This document shows, piece after piece, positions 18,240-27,231 of a stretch of DNA of 64,000 bases. Within the stretch, counting starts at the first letter, position 1. Each line of letters starts with the position of its first letter. The position numbers and the translations under genes were made by a program. This DNA comes from an uncultured Alphaproteobacteria bacterium (GTDB taxonomy: Bacteria; Pseudomonadota; Alphaproteobacteria; Rhizobiales; Ancalomicrobiaceae): positions 1 through 64,000 of the forward strand of contig CALBKH010000036.1 in the NCBI GenBank assembly GCA_937892955.1, written 5' to 3'. The notes beneath the pieces were generated by a model. It saw only the letters and a program-made list of their open reading frames with translations, made no database searches and was not told where the DNA came from.

Positions 18240-18996
18240 GACCGACCGCTCCGTGACCCATGTAGGCCTCGACCACTTCCGGATTGCGGCAGATCTCGTC
18301 GTAGCTGCCCTCGGCCAGCACACGGCCGAGCTTGAGCACGGTGATCCGATCGGAGAGGTCGGCGACCACCGACAGATTGTGTTCGACCATCAGGATGGTG
18401 CGACCGGCGGCGACCTTGCGGATCAGATCGGCGGTCCGTGCCACGTCCTCGCTGCCCATCCCCGCCATCGGCTCGTCGAGCAGCAGCATCTCGGGATCGA
18501 GAGCCAGGGTGGTGGCGATCTCCAGGGCGCGCTTGCGGCCGTAGGAGAGTTCGGCCGCCGCCGTGTCGCGATGGTCGGCGATGCCGACCGCCTCGAGCAG
18601 CTCGAGCGCCCGGCCGTCGAGGCGGCGCAGCAGCCGATCGGTCCGCCAGAACCGCATGGTGCCACCCTCGCGGCGCTGCAGGGCGACGCGGACGTTCTCG
18701 AGCGCGGTGAGGCGGCCGAAGACGGCGGAGATCTGGAAGCTGCGCACCATGCCCATGCCGGCGACGGTGGAGGCTTCGGTGCGGGTGATGTCGCGGCCGT
18801 TGAACAGGATCCGCCCCTGCGACGGCTCCAGGAAGCGGGTGATGAGATTGAAGCAGGTGGTCTTGCCCGCCCCGTTCGGACCGATCAGGGCATGGATGGT
18901 GTGGCGCCGCACCTTGAGATCGACGTTGGAAACGGCGACGAAGCCGCGGAACTGCTTGGTCAGTCCCCGCGTCTCGATGATGAATTCGCCGCCCAT
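18232..18996 (-). CDS. livG: ABC transporter ATP-binding protein LivG
   Basis: 254-residue ATPase, first gene of the livGFHM operon. Walker A GPNGAGKTT and Walker B LLLDEPMAG are clear, followed by the LivG-type long helix. The signature helix reads LSYGRKRALEIA, the usual degenerate LivG form. The SBP at 7186-8394 or one elsewhere must supply substrate. It likely imports an aromatic or branched organic acid for the neighbouring pathways. Confidence 0.93.
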   Translation of the reverse strand: MGGEFIIETRGLTKQFRGFVAVSNVDLKVRRHTIHALIGPNGAGKTTCFNLITRFLEPSQGRILFNGRDITRTEASTVAGMGMVRSFQISAVFGRLTALENVRVALQRREGGTMRFWRTDRLLRRLDGRALELLEAVGIADHRDTAAAELSYGRKRALEIATTLALDPEMLLLDEPMAGMGSEDVARTADLIRKVAAGRTILMVEHNLSVVADLSDRITVLKLGRVLAEGSYDEICRNPEVVEAYMGHGAVGHG

Positions 18997-19080
18997 GACG
19001 CCTCCCCCGCGACGTGCTCGTTCGGCGCATTAGACGGAGGGCGGGACGGAATGTATGCCCCCGGAAGCGGGGACAGACGA

Positions 19081-19111
19081 CGAACCGCCCGACACGGCGC
19101 CGGGCGGTTCG
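19081..19111 (-). terminator. Hairpin after gentisate dioxygenase gene
   Basis: CGAACCGCCCG (19081-19091) pairs perfectly with CGGGCGGTTCG (19101-19111) around a 9-base loop. It lies just after the stop of the minus-strand dioxygenase gene. No poly-T follows, so it may stabilise the mRNA end or act as a weak terminator. Confidence 0.45.
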
Positions 19112-19144
19112 AAAGGCCTATGGTGACGACGGGCGAGCTGCGGA

Positions 19145-20185
19145 TCACCGCGTCTCGTAGAAGCCGAGCTTCTTCTGCATCGGCGCGTCGTCGACGACGA
19201 AGAGATGCGCCGGGGTCGTGGCCGAGGCGTTCTCGATGCGCACCTCGGCATGGGTCGGGATCGCGATGGTGTCGAAGCGCTCGAAGCGTAGGCTCGTCCC
19301 GTCGATCTCGATCGTCCCGGCGCCGTCGACGACGTGGACCACCGAAGAGGCGGAGTGACGGGCCGGCCGCGTCGTCTCGCCGGGGCGCAGATGGACGGCC
19401 GAGAAGCCGAGGATCGGCATGCACTCGGCGCCGGTCTCGGGATTGATGTAGGCGAGGCGCACGATCTCACCGCGCGGCGTCACCGAGGCGAGGTCGGCGA
19501 GCGCCGCCTTCACCTCGCGCCAGGGGAAACGGATCAACGGATAGTCGGCACGCGGCCGGTTCACCGCGGCCCAGGGCACGAGACCGGCGCGGCGATACTT
19601 CGTCTGCGAGGCGTCGGCCTCGTTGCGGGCGACCTGCGGCGGTCCTTCGGTGCCGTAGGAGGCCTCGAGCGCGAAGACCGTCGGCAGATCGAGGGCGTCC
19701 ATCCAGATCACCGGCCCGGACCCCGAGTGGCCGTGCTCGTGCCACAGGCCGGAGGGCGTGAGGATCAGATCGCCCGGCTCCATCGGGCACTTCTCGCCCT
19801 CGACGATGGTGTAGCCGCCCTCGCCCTCGACGACGAAGCGCACCGCCGAAGGGCTGTGCTTGTGGTTGGGGGCGGTCTCGCCCGGCAGGATCAGTTGCAT
19901 GCCGATGTAGATCGACGGCGTCGCCTGCATGTTCTCGAGCCCGAGTCCGGGGTTGGAGAGCACCAGGACGCGGCGCTCCGCCTTCTCGATCGGCGTGAGG
20001 CGGCCGGCTTCCAGCAGCTGCGGCCGGATGTCGGCGTAGCGCCAGAGCGTCGGCCGGGTGCGGCGCGACGGCATGCCGAAGGGCAGCGCGGCGCGCAGCG
20101 ACGGCCACAGCGGCACGAGATTGCGCGCCGTCAGCGCGTCACGGTAGTCGCGGGGAAGATCGTCCAGGGTTCCGAGTTCCGACAT
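19145..20185 (-). CDS. Gentisate 1,2-dioxygenase (bicupin), module A
   Basis: 346 residues, the usual length. It splits gentisate between the carboxyl- and hydroxyl-bearing carbons to give maleylpyruvate using Fe(II). The N-terminal cupin shows PNHKHSPSAVRFVVEG with the HxH ligand pair and WHEHGH with the third His; the second cupin (about 240-330) has lost most ligand residues, as is normal. It follows the flavin monooxygenase by 162 bases on the same strand, giving the 3-hydroxybenzoate to gentisate to maleylpyruvate sequence. Confidence 0.9.
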   Translation of the reverse strand: MSELGTLDDLPRDYRDALTARNLVPLWPSLRAALPFGMPSRRTRPTLWRYADIRPQLLEAGRLTPIEKAERRVLVLSNPGLGLENMQATPSIYIGMQLILPGETAPNHKHSPSAVRFVVEGEGGYTIVEGEKCPMEPGDLILTPSGLWHEHGHSGSGPVIWMDALDLPTVFALEASYGTEGPPQVARNEADASQTKYRRAGLVPWAAVNRPRADYPLIRFPWREVKAALADLASVTPRGEIVRLAYINPETGAECMPILGFSAVHLRPGETTRPARHSASSVVHVVDGAGTIEIDGTSLRFERFDTIAIPTHAEVRIENASATTPAHLFVVDDAPMQKKLGFYETR

Positions 20186-20347
20186 GGCCTGTCTCCGAGG
20201 GCGCGAGAGGCGCCTGCGCTCACCGCGTCGCGCGGCGGCTGGGAAGCGGGCGGGGAAGGAGCTCTCGCGGCGAGCCCCTTCCCCGGTGGTGAGACGATCG
20301 CCGGGACGCCGCGACGGAAACGGGCCGCTCGCGGCGTCGCGACGGTC

Positions 20348-21535
20348 TCATCGCGTCAGGCCGGTGCCGCCGTAGAGCCACTCGAGCCCGTCGAAGTACT
20401 GGCTCGGGGTCTTCGCCCCCATCACCTGATTGCGGATCAGCCGCTCGACACCCCGGGCGTGATAGACCTTGCCGAGCATCCGGCTCGACAGGACGACCCG
20501 ATAGGCGCGCGGGATGCGGGCGGTCTGATAGGCCTGGAAGGCGGCCTCGAAGTCGCCGTCGTGGCGCTCGATCTCGGCGCCGAGCCGCACCGCGTCCTCG
20601 AGCGCCATGCAGGCGCCCTGGGCGAAATACTGGTGGGTCGGATGGGCGGCGTCGCCGAGCAGGGTGACGTTGCCGTCGGTCCAGTTCTCGATCGGATCGC
20701 GATCGCCGAGCACCCAGCGCCGCCAGGTCTTCGGCACCTCGAGCAGCTTGCGCGCCTTCGGCACGATGTGGCCGAAGCGGGACAGGACCTCTTCGGTGGT
20801 GCCCGGCTCGTTGACGCCGACGTCGGCGATGTCGGTGACGAAGGTGGCGACCAGATTGAAGGTCTTCCAGCCCTGCAGCGGGTAGTGGACCATGTGGCAC
20901 TTCGGCCCGCCCCACAGCGTCACCGCGTTCCAGCGCAGATCCTCCGGCATGTCCTCGATCGGCAGGACGGCGCGGTAGGCGACGTGGCCCGACAGGCGCA
21001 GGGCGTCGCCGCCGGTCATCTGTTCGCGGATCTTGGAACGCACACCGTCGGCGCCGACCGCGGCCTCCGCCTGCCAGACGTCGCCGCTCTCGCTGCGGAG
21101 CTTCACGCCGCCGGCGACCCTCTCGTAGCCGACGACACGCTGGTTGTTGACCAGGGTGACGTTACCGTGGGCGACGCAGGCGTCGTAGAGCACGCCGTGC
21201 AGATCGGCGCGATGGATGACGGCGTAAGGGTTGCGGAAGCGGTCGCGGAACGGCTGGTCCACCGGGATGTGCGAGACCTCCTCGCCGCTCAGGCCGTCCA
21301 TCAGGACCAGCTTGTCGATGTAGACCGCCTTGGCCCGGCCGGCGTCGCCGATCCCGAGCCAGTCCATGGCGTGGAAGGCGTTCGGGCCGATCTGGATGCC
21401 GGCGCCGATCTCGCCGAATACCGGCGCCTGTTCGAGCACGGTGACCTCGCAGCCTTTCGCGGCGAGCGCCAGCGCGGCCGAAAGACCTCCGATGCCGCCA
21501 CCGGCCACCACGACACTGCGCTTTCTGCTGGTCAT
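20348..21535 (-). CDS. FAD-dependent monooxygenase, probable 3-hydroxybenzoate 6-hydroxylase, module A
   Basis: 395-residue class A flavoprotein hydroxylase. The Rossmann motif GGGIGG is near residue 11, the DG motif is in GADGVRSKIR, and the second FAD motif is LLGDAAHPTHQYFAQGACMA. The ATG has a GGAGAAGG site. These enzymes use NAD(P)H and O2 to add a hydroxyl to an aromatic acid. With a gentisate dioxygenase downstream in the operon, para-hydroxylation of 3-hydroxybenzoate to gentisate is most likely. The segment HPTHQYFAQG differs from the commoner HPMLPYxAQG, so substrate preference could vary. Confidence 0.85.
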   Translation of the reverse strand: MTSRKRSVVVAGGGIGGLSAALALAAKGCEVTVLEQAPVFGEIGAGIQIGPNAFHAMDWLGIGDAGRAKAVYIDKLVLMDGLSGEEVSHIPVDQPFRDRFRNPYAVIHRADLHGVLYDACVAHGNVTLVNNQRVVGYERVAGGVKLRSESGDVWQAEAAVGADGVRSKIREQMTGGDALRLSGHVAYRAVLPIEDMPEDLRWNAVTLWGGPKCHMVHYPLQGWKTFNLVATFVTDIADVGVNEPGTTEEVLSRFGHIVPKARKLLEVPKTWRRWVLGDRDPIENWTDGNVTLLGDAAHPTHQYFAQGACMALEDAVRLGAEIERHDGDFEAAFQAYQTARIPRAYRVVLSSRMLGKVYHARGVERLIRNQVMGAKTPSQYFDGLEWLYGGTGLTR

Positions 21536-21860
21536 CGAACCTTCTCCTCTGATGTGTTTCCTCGACGTCGCTTCGGTCCGGCGGCTCGGACACGCGGGCT
21601 TCATCGGCGGCGTGGCGATCGGAGTCGCCATCGACACCGTCGGGTCGGGCGTCGGATCTCGCCGACCTTCGACCGGCGTCCCCGCCCCGCGCCCTCGCTC
21701 GAACCGACGGCCGGCTCTCCGTCCGGCGCCGCCCTTTCGAGCGACGACCGGGATCACAGAGCCGCTCCCGAGCCACGAACGGTGACCATCGGCCCCCGCC
21801 TCCCGCCCCGGTCCGCACCGCCGCCGCGACCGGGCGATCTCGGCGTCGACAAAATCGTCC

Positions 21861-21872
21861 GTATACTGATAC
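21861..21872. promoter_or_regulatory. Operator-like inverted repeat
   Basis: GTATACTGATAC contains the inverted repeat GTAT-N4-ATAC at the start of the A+T-rich control region. It shares GTATAC with the putative GntR operators near 0.6 and 1.4 kb. Whether it binds that regulator or another is unknown. Confidence 0.25.
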
Positions 21873-22205
21873 TTTTTCACCGTCAAGCCGTCATCCGGCA
21901 ATTTCGCCGCATCTGCAGGCGATGGTCGGCAGATCGCATCTCTCACAAAACTTGCAAGATCGGTGGAGGCCTTGGGGAAAAATAAGCTCAATTCGAAAAT
22001 ATCTCGATGAATCCGCGAATATTTTATCGTATTCGTCGATTTTATGACGTTAAATAACTTTTTATACAGAACGATTGCATACGGAAATTGACGTATTTTT
22101 GATGACGAAACTTGAGATTTATTCACGAACAACCGAAATTTCAATCGATTGTATCAAAGAACACGGAAAGATGCATCCGAAGCTCCGGAACGGTCAGAGG
22201 ACGGA

Positions 22206-22234
22206 TTGACAGTATAAGGATTGTTCCATATCAG
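22206..22234 (+). promoter_or_regulatory. Sigma-70-like promoter
   Basis: A perfect -35 box TTGACA (22206-22211) is followed after 17 bases by TATCAG (22229-22234), four of six matches to the -10 consensus. It points at the FAH hydrolase gene, 104 bases from its ATG, and lies in A+T-rich DNA. Confidence 0.5.
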
Positions 22235-22337
22235 GATCGGCGAAGCACGGCGTTGCGGGCCGCCGGCCGACGGCGCTCCGCGGCATCGGCGGCGGCCGTC
22301 GAACGCGCCATCACCCCACGCAGGAAGGACCCGGTCC

Positions 22338-23189
22338 ATGCGCATCTGTCGATACGAGAACAACAGGATCGGACTGGTGAGGGGCGACCGGGTCCACGAC
22401 GTGAGCCACCTGACCGGCCGATTGGGGACCTTCGGCCATCCGCTGCCGCGCCACGACCTCCTCGTCGCCGGCCTCGCCGAGCTCGCTCCCGAACTCGCGC
22501 GGTTCGAGCCGACCGACGAGGGAACGCCGATCGGCTCGGTGCGATTCGAGTCCCCGGTCGCCAATCCCGGCAAGATCGTCGCGGCGCCGGTGAACTACCG
22601 GAAGCACTTCGACGAGGCCGCCGCCGACCCCGTGACCTTCCCGTCGGTGCACGTGCGCAGCATCGCCGAGTCCGGTCTCTTCCTGAAGGCGACGTCGTCG
22701 GTGGTGGGTCCCGCGGCGGGCGTGACCCGTCGCTTCGCCGATCGCCGCACCGATCACGAGGTGGAACTCGCCGTCGTCATCGGCCGGGAGTGCTCGTTCG
22801 TCCCCGAAAAGGATGCGCTCTCGGTGGTGGCCGGCTACTGCATCGGCCTCGACATGACGTTGCGCGGCAGCGAGGACCGCAGCTTCCGCAAGTCGCCGGA
22901 CGGCTACACCGTCCTCGGTCCGTGGCTGGTCACCGCCGACGAGGTCGGCGACCCCTCGGCGCTCGACCTGTCGCTCGCAGTCGGCGGCGAGATCCGTCAG
23001 CACGCCAACACCCGCGATCTGATCTTCGGCGTCCCCCGCCTCATCGCTCTGGCGTCGAGCTTCTTCACCCTCCATCCCGGCGACGTGATCCTCACCGGCA
23101 CGCCCGAAGGCGTCGGCGAGGTCCTCCCCGGAGACGTCGTCACCGCCTCGATCGCCCGGATCGGCGTGCTCGAGACCCGCGTCCGCTGA
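22338..23189 (+). CDS. Fumarylacetoacetate hydrolase family protein (maleylpyruvate hydrolase candidate), module A
   Basis: 283 residues: a short N-terminal domain and the FAH fold from about residue 75. The metal-binding acids appear in DHEVELAVVIG; the family ending HPGDVILTGTPEGVG is clear. The ATG follows AGGAAGGAC. It heads a plus-strand operon with a Liv transporter and a second FAH enzyme, divergent from the dioxygenase genes. FAH enzymes hydrolyse the C-C bond of acylpyruvates, so cleavage of maleylpyruvate to maleate and pyruvate is likely. No maleylpyruvate isomerase gene is in the window, which favours direct hydrolysis for at least one of the FAH proteins. Confidence 0.85.
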   Translation: MRICRYENNRIGLVRGDRVHDVSHLTGRLGTFGHPLPRHDLLVAGLAELAPELARFEPTDEGTPIGSVRFESPVANPGKIVAAPVNYRKHFDEAAADPVTFPSVHVRSIAESGLFLKATSSVVGPAAGVTRRFADRRTDHEVELAVVIGRECSFVPEKDALSVVAGYCIGLDMTLRGSEDRSFRKSPDGYTVLGPWLVTADEVGDPSALDLSLAVGGEIRQHANTRDLIFGVPRLIALASSFFTLHPGDVILTGTPEGVGEVLPGDVVTASIARIGVLETRVR

Positions 23190-23380
23190 CGGCGTGAAGC
23201 CGCGCGGTGCGCTCGCACCGTGCGGGAAACGGAAGACCGGCCGAACGCTGCATCGCCCACCGCGGCGCGGCGTTCGGCGCGGTGACGCGGAACACGTCGA
23301 CGTCTCGGATCGACGATCGCGTCCGACACCGAGAAGCCGTTGATTTCTCGGTCGCAGACCACGGAACAAGGGAGGAAAGC

Positions 23381-24562
23381 ATGATCCGTACGTTCAGGGT
23401 ACTGTCGTTCGCCACCGGCCTCGCCGCGCTCGCCACCACCGCAGCGGCACAGGAGACGCCGATCCGCATCGGCTTCATCACCACCCTCTCCGGACCGGCC
23501 GGCAGCATCGGTCAGGAGCTCTCCGACGGCTTCAAGCTCGGCCTCGCCAAGACCGGCGAGACCCTCGGCGGTCGCAAGGTCGCGGTCACTTTCGCCGACG
23601 ATCAGGCCAAGCCCGACATCGGCCGCCAGCACGCCGACAAGATGGTCGAGAGCGACAAGGTCGACATCCTCACCGGGGTGAACTTCTCCAACGTTCTCCT
23701 GGCGATCGCCAAGCCGGTGCTCGATGCCGGCGTGCTCTACGTCAGCGCCAACGCCGGCCCGTCGCAGCTCGCCGGCAAGCAGTGCCACCCGAACTTCTTC
23801 GCCGCCTCGTTCCAGAACGACACCACCAGCGAGGCGATGGGCATCCACATGCAGGAGAAGCAGATCAAGGACGTCTACATCCTCGCCCCCAACTATCCGG
23901 CCGGCAAGGACATGGTCGCCGGCTTCAAGCGCCACTACAAGGGCAACGTCGCCGGCGAGGTCTACACGACCTTCAACCAGCTCGACTACTCCGCCGAGAT
24001 CGCCCAGATCCGCGCCGCGAAGCCGAGTGCGGTGTTCTTCTTCTATCCCGGCGGCATGGGCATCAACTTCATCAAGCAGTACGACCAGGCCGGTCTGAAG
24101 CCGCAGATCCCGCTCTACACCGGCGCCTTCGTCGTCGATCAGTCGGTGCTGCCGGCGATGGGCGATGCGGCGATCGGCGTCCGGACGGCGACGCTGTGGA
24201 GCGAGGAGTTCCCCAACGCCGCGAGCCGAGAGTTCGCCGCCGCCTTCGAGACGACCTACGGCCGCATCCCGTCGCCCTATGCCGCCGACGCCTACGACAC
24301 GGTGCTGCTGCTCGACGCCGCGATCCGCGCCACCGGCGGCCGGGTCGACGACAAGGCGGCGCTACGCAAGGCGCTGGAGAGCGTGAAGTTCGCCTCGATC
24401 CGCGGCGACTTCCGCTTCAACACCAATCACTTCCCCGTCCAGAGCTTCTATCTGACGACGGTCGAGAAGGACGCCAAGGGCCGCCTCTACAACAAGCTCG
24501 GCGAGCGGATCGTCCAGGATCTGAAGGACTCCTACGCCGCCACCTGCACCATGGCGCCGTGA
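23381..24562 (+). CDS. Liv-type ABC transporter substrate-binding protein, module A
   Basis: 393 residues with a cleavable signal peptide (about 23 residues, ending TTAAA before QETPIRIGFI). The ATG follows GGGAGGAAAGC. The periplasmic-binding fold covers the rest, with GAFVVDQSV and the family's C-terminal region. It precedes livHMGF on the same strand and is the binding component of that importer. Proximity to gentisate genes suggests an aromatic acid such as 3-hydroxybenzoate as ligand. Confidence 0.92.
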   Translation: MIRTFRVLSFATGLAALATTAAAQETPIRIGFITTLSGPAGSIGQELSDGFKLGLAKTGETLGGRKVAVTFADDQAKPDIGRQHADKMVESDKVDILTGVNFSNVLLAIAKPVLDAGVLYVSANAGPSQLAGKQCHPNFFAASFQNDTTSEAMGIHMQEKQIKDVYILAPNYPAGKDMVAGFKRHYKGNVAGEVYTTFNQLDYSAEIAQIRAAKPSAVFFFYPGGMGINFIKQYDQAGLKPQIPLYTGAFVVDQSVLPAMGDAAIGVRTATLWSEEFPNAASREFAAAFETTYGRIPSPYAADAYDTVLLLDAAIRATGGRVDDKAALRKALESVKFASIRGDFRFNTNHFPVQSFYLTTVEKDAKGRLYNKLGERIVQDLKDSYAATCTMAP

Positions 24563-24599
24563 TCGACGCGCACCATCGAAAGGGCGAAAGGGGGCCGTC

Positions 24600-25463
24600 G
24601 TGCTGATCCTGGAGCAGACGCTGAACGGGGTTCAATTGGGTGTGATGCTGTTCCTGATTGCATCGGGCCTGACCCTCGTCTTCGGCATCATGAACTTCAT
24701 CAATCTCGCGCACGGCTCCCTCTATATGGCCGGAGCCTTCACCGCCGCCTGGGTCCAAGGGGTGAGCGGCAGCTTCCTGCTGGCGATCCCGGCCGCGGTG
24801 GTCGTCACCGCGGCCCTCGGCGCGGTGCTGGAGATCGGTCTGTTCCGGCGCTTCTACGCCCGCAACCACCTCGATCAGGTCCTCGTCACCTTCGGCATCG
24901 TGCTGGTCGCCAACGAGGTGACGCGCATCGTCTTCGGCCCGGTGCCGTTGCGCATGCCGCTGCCGCCGGCGCTCGCCGGGTCGATCGAGATCGTACCGGG
25001 CCTGCCCTATCCGACCTTCCGGCTGGTGGTGCTCATCGTCGGTCTCGCCGTGGCGGCGCTCTTGTGGGCGATCGTCATGAAGACCCGAATCGGCATGTGG
25101 GTGCGGGCGGGATCGTCGAACCGGCCGATCGCCTCGGCGATGGGCGTCGACGTCGATCTCGTTTTCGCCGCGCTCTTCGCCGTCGGCGCCGCTCTCGCCG
25201 GTCTCGCCGGCCTGATGGCCGGGCCGATCCTCGCCGTGCAGGTCGGCATGGGCGAGCCGATCCTGATCCTCGCCCTGGTGGTCACGGTGATCGGCGGCAT
25301 CGGCTCGATCAAGGGTGCCTTCGTCGCGGCGCTGATGGTCGGCCTCGTCGACACCTTCGGCCGCGTCCTGCTGCCTCCGGCCCTGGGCTCCATGGCGATC
25401 TTCCTGCTCATGGCGCTGATCCTCGCCTTCCGTCCGAAAGGGCTGTTTCCCGTCCATGGCTGA
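24600..25463 (+). CDS. livH: Liv-type ABC transporter permease LivH, module A
   Basis: 287-residue permease with the LivH motif NFINLAHGSLYMAGAF near residue 38. It starts at GTG behind an AAGGGGG ribosome site. About eight membrane segments are visible. It overlaps livM by 8 bases. Confidence 0.92.
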   Translation: MLILEQTLNGVQLGVMLFLIASGLTLVFGIMNFINLAHGSLYMAGAFTAAWVQGVSGSFLLAIPAAVVVTAALGAVLEIGLFRRFYARNHLDQVLVTFGIVLVANEVTRIVFGPVPLRMPLPPALAGSIEIVPGLPYPTFRLVVLIVGLAVAALLWAIVMKTRIGMWVRAGSSNRPIASAMGVDVDLVFAALFAVGAALAGLAGLMAGPILAVQVGMGEPILILALVVTVIGGIGSIKGAFVAALMVGLVDTFGRVLLPPALGSMAIFLLMALILAFRPKGLFPVHG

Positions 25464-26472
25464 ATCCGACCCCCATCGCCCCGCTCTCGTCGAACGACTG
25501 GCGCCGCTCGTCGTCGTCGCGCTGCTCGCCGCCGTTCCGCCGGTCGCCCAGATGCTCGGCGACCCCTTCCTGATCAAGGTGGCGACCCGCGTCGTCGTCT
25601 TCGCCATCGCCGCGGTGGCGCTCAATCTGATCCTCGGCTTCGCCGGGCTCGTCAGCCTGCTGCAGGCCGGCCTCTTCGGCGTCGGCGGCTACGCCGTGGC
25701 GATCGCGGCGCACCACGTCTTCGAGGCCGAGCCGATCGGGTTCTCCGCCCTCGCCTGGGAGGGCTCGACCGATCTGGCGCTGACGCTGCCCCTGGCGGCG
25801 GCGGTGGCGGGACTGGTGGCGCTGGTGACGGGCATGGTGTCGCTGCGCACGTCGGGCCCGTACTTCCTGATGATCACCCTGGCCTTCGACCAGATGCTCT
25901 ACTACGGCGCGGTGGCGCTGCAGAAATACGGCGGCGACGACGGCCTGCAGATCCTCACGCCGCTCAGCTTCGCCGGTTGGGACATGTCCAACCGCTGGCG
26001 CTTCTTCTATTTCGCCCTGACGATGCTCGCCGTGGTCCTGCTGGTCGCGACCCGGCTCGTCGCCAGCCGCTTCGGCATCGTGCTGCGCGCTTCGGCCGAA
26101 AACGAACGCCGCGTCGCCGTGTCGGGCATCCCGCCCTACGCCCATCGCCTCGCCGCCTTCACCGTCTCCGGCGCCGTCGCCGGGCTGGCCGGTGGGCTGC
26201 TCGCCGCCGGCCAGCAATTCGTCTCGCCGGCGGACATGCACTGGGTCCGCTCCGGCGACTTCGTGGTGATGGCGGTGCTCGGCGGATTGTCGACCGTGTG
26301 GGGGCCGGTGGTCGGCGCCGCCGCCTTCGTCGTGCTCGAACTGCTGCTGTCCTCCTGGACCCAGCACTGGCAACTCGCCTTCGGGCTGATCATCGTCGCG
26401 GTGGTGCTGACGCTGCGCGGCGGTCTGTCCGACCTCGTCCATCTCGCCGGCCGATCGAGGGGCGCCCGATGA
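25456..26472 (+). CDS. livM: Liv-type ABC transporter permease LivM, module A
   Basis: 338-residue permease with the LivM motif NLILGFAGLVSLLQAGLFGVG near residue 57 and the loop ASAENERRVAVSGI. It overlaps both neighbours (8 bases with livH; ATGA with livG), so the cassette is translated as one coupled unit. Confidence 0.92.
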   Translation: MAESDPHRPALVERLAPLVVVALLAAVPPVAQMLGDPFLIKVATRVVVFAIAAVALNLILGFAGLVSLLQAGLFGVGGYAVAIAAHHVFEAEPIGFSALAWEGSTDLALTLPLAAAVAGLVALVTGMVSLRTSGPYFLMITLAFDQMLYYGAVALQKYGGDDGLQILTPLSFAGWDMSNRWRFFYFALTMLAVVLLVATRLVASRFGIVLRASAENERRVAVSGIPPYAHRLAAFTVSGAVAGLAGGLLAAGQQFVSPADMHWVRSGDFVVMAVLGGLSTVWGPVVGAAAFVVLELLLSSWTQHWQLAFGLIIVAVVLTLRGGLSDLVHLAGRSRGAR

Positions 26473-27221
26473 CCAAGCGACCGCTCCTCTCCGTCCGCGG
26501 CCTGGTGAAGAGATTCGGCGGCCTTACGGCCACCAATCATCTCGACTTCGATCTCGAACACGGCGAGATCCACGGCGTCATCGGCCCCAACGGCGCCGGC
26601 AAGACGACCTTCGTCTCGCAGCTCCAGGGTCAGTTGACGCCGGACGCCGGTTCGATCGTCCTCGACGGTCGCGACGTCACCCGCGAGCCGGCGCCGGTCC
26701 GCGCCCGGCTCGGCATCGCCCGGTCGTTCCAGATCACCTCGCTGGTGCCGAGCTTCACCGTCCTCGCCAACGTCATGCTGGCGGTGCAGGGCGGCCAGGG
26801 ACATTCCTTCCGGTTCTGGAAGCGCGCCTGGACAGACGCGACCCTCGCCGGCCCGGCGCACGTCGCCCTCGCCACCGTCGGTCTCGCTCACCGCGCGAAC
26901 ACGCTCGCCGCCGATCTCGCCCACGGCGAGTGCCGCCAACTCGAACTGGCGATGGCGCTCGCGATGAAGCCGCGGCTGTTGTTGCTCGACGAGCCGATGG
27001 CCGGTGTCGGACGCCAGGACGGGGTGGCGATGACCGACATGATCGCCCGCCTCAAGGGCGTCACCACCATCGTCCTCATCGAGCACGACATGGACGCGGT
27101 CTTCCGTCTCGCCGACCGCATCTCGGTGCTGGTCGCCGGCCGTGTGATCCGGACCGGCACGCCGGCGGAGGTGCGCGCCGACCCGGAGGTCCGCGCCGCC
27201 TATCTCGGCCATTCGCACTGA
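26469..27221 (+). CDS. livG: ABC transporter ATP-binding protein LivG, module A
   Basis: 250-residue ATPase. Walker A GPNGAGKTT and Walker B LLLLDEPMAGVG are intact. The signature motif reads LAHGECRQLELA, further degenerate than in the minus-strand LivG and worth noting since this loop contacts ATP across the dimer. The start codon overlaps the livM stop (ATGA). Confidence 0.92.
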   Translation: MTKRPLLSVRGLVKRFGGLTATNHLDFDLEHGEIHGVIGPNGAGKTTFVSQLQGQLTPDAGSIVLDGRDVTREPAPVRARLGIARSFQITSLVPSFTVLANVMLAVQGGQGHSFRFWKRAWTDATLAGPAHVALATVGLAHRANTLAADLAHGECRQLELAMALAMKPRLLLLDEPMAGVGRQDGVAMTDMIARLKGVTTIVLIEHDMDAVFRLADRISVLVAGRVIRTGTPAEVRADPEVRAAYLGHSH

Positions 27222-27231
27222 GGAGACGGCG

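Larger units (their letters stand above)
21536..22337. promoter_or_regulatory. Divergent intergenic control region of gentisate module A
   Basis: About 800 bases without a gene separate the minus-strand monooxygenase/dioxygenase genes from the plus-strand hydrolase/transporter operon. Bases 21840-22250 are markedly A+T-rich compared with the window. It holds GTATACTGATAC (21861-21872) and a good sigma-70-like promoter for the plus-strand operon, listed separately. No regulator gene is adjacent, so the controlling protein must be one of the MarR, LysR or other regulators elsewhere. Confidence 0.55.
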
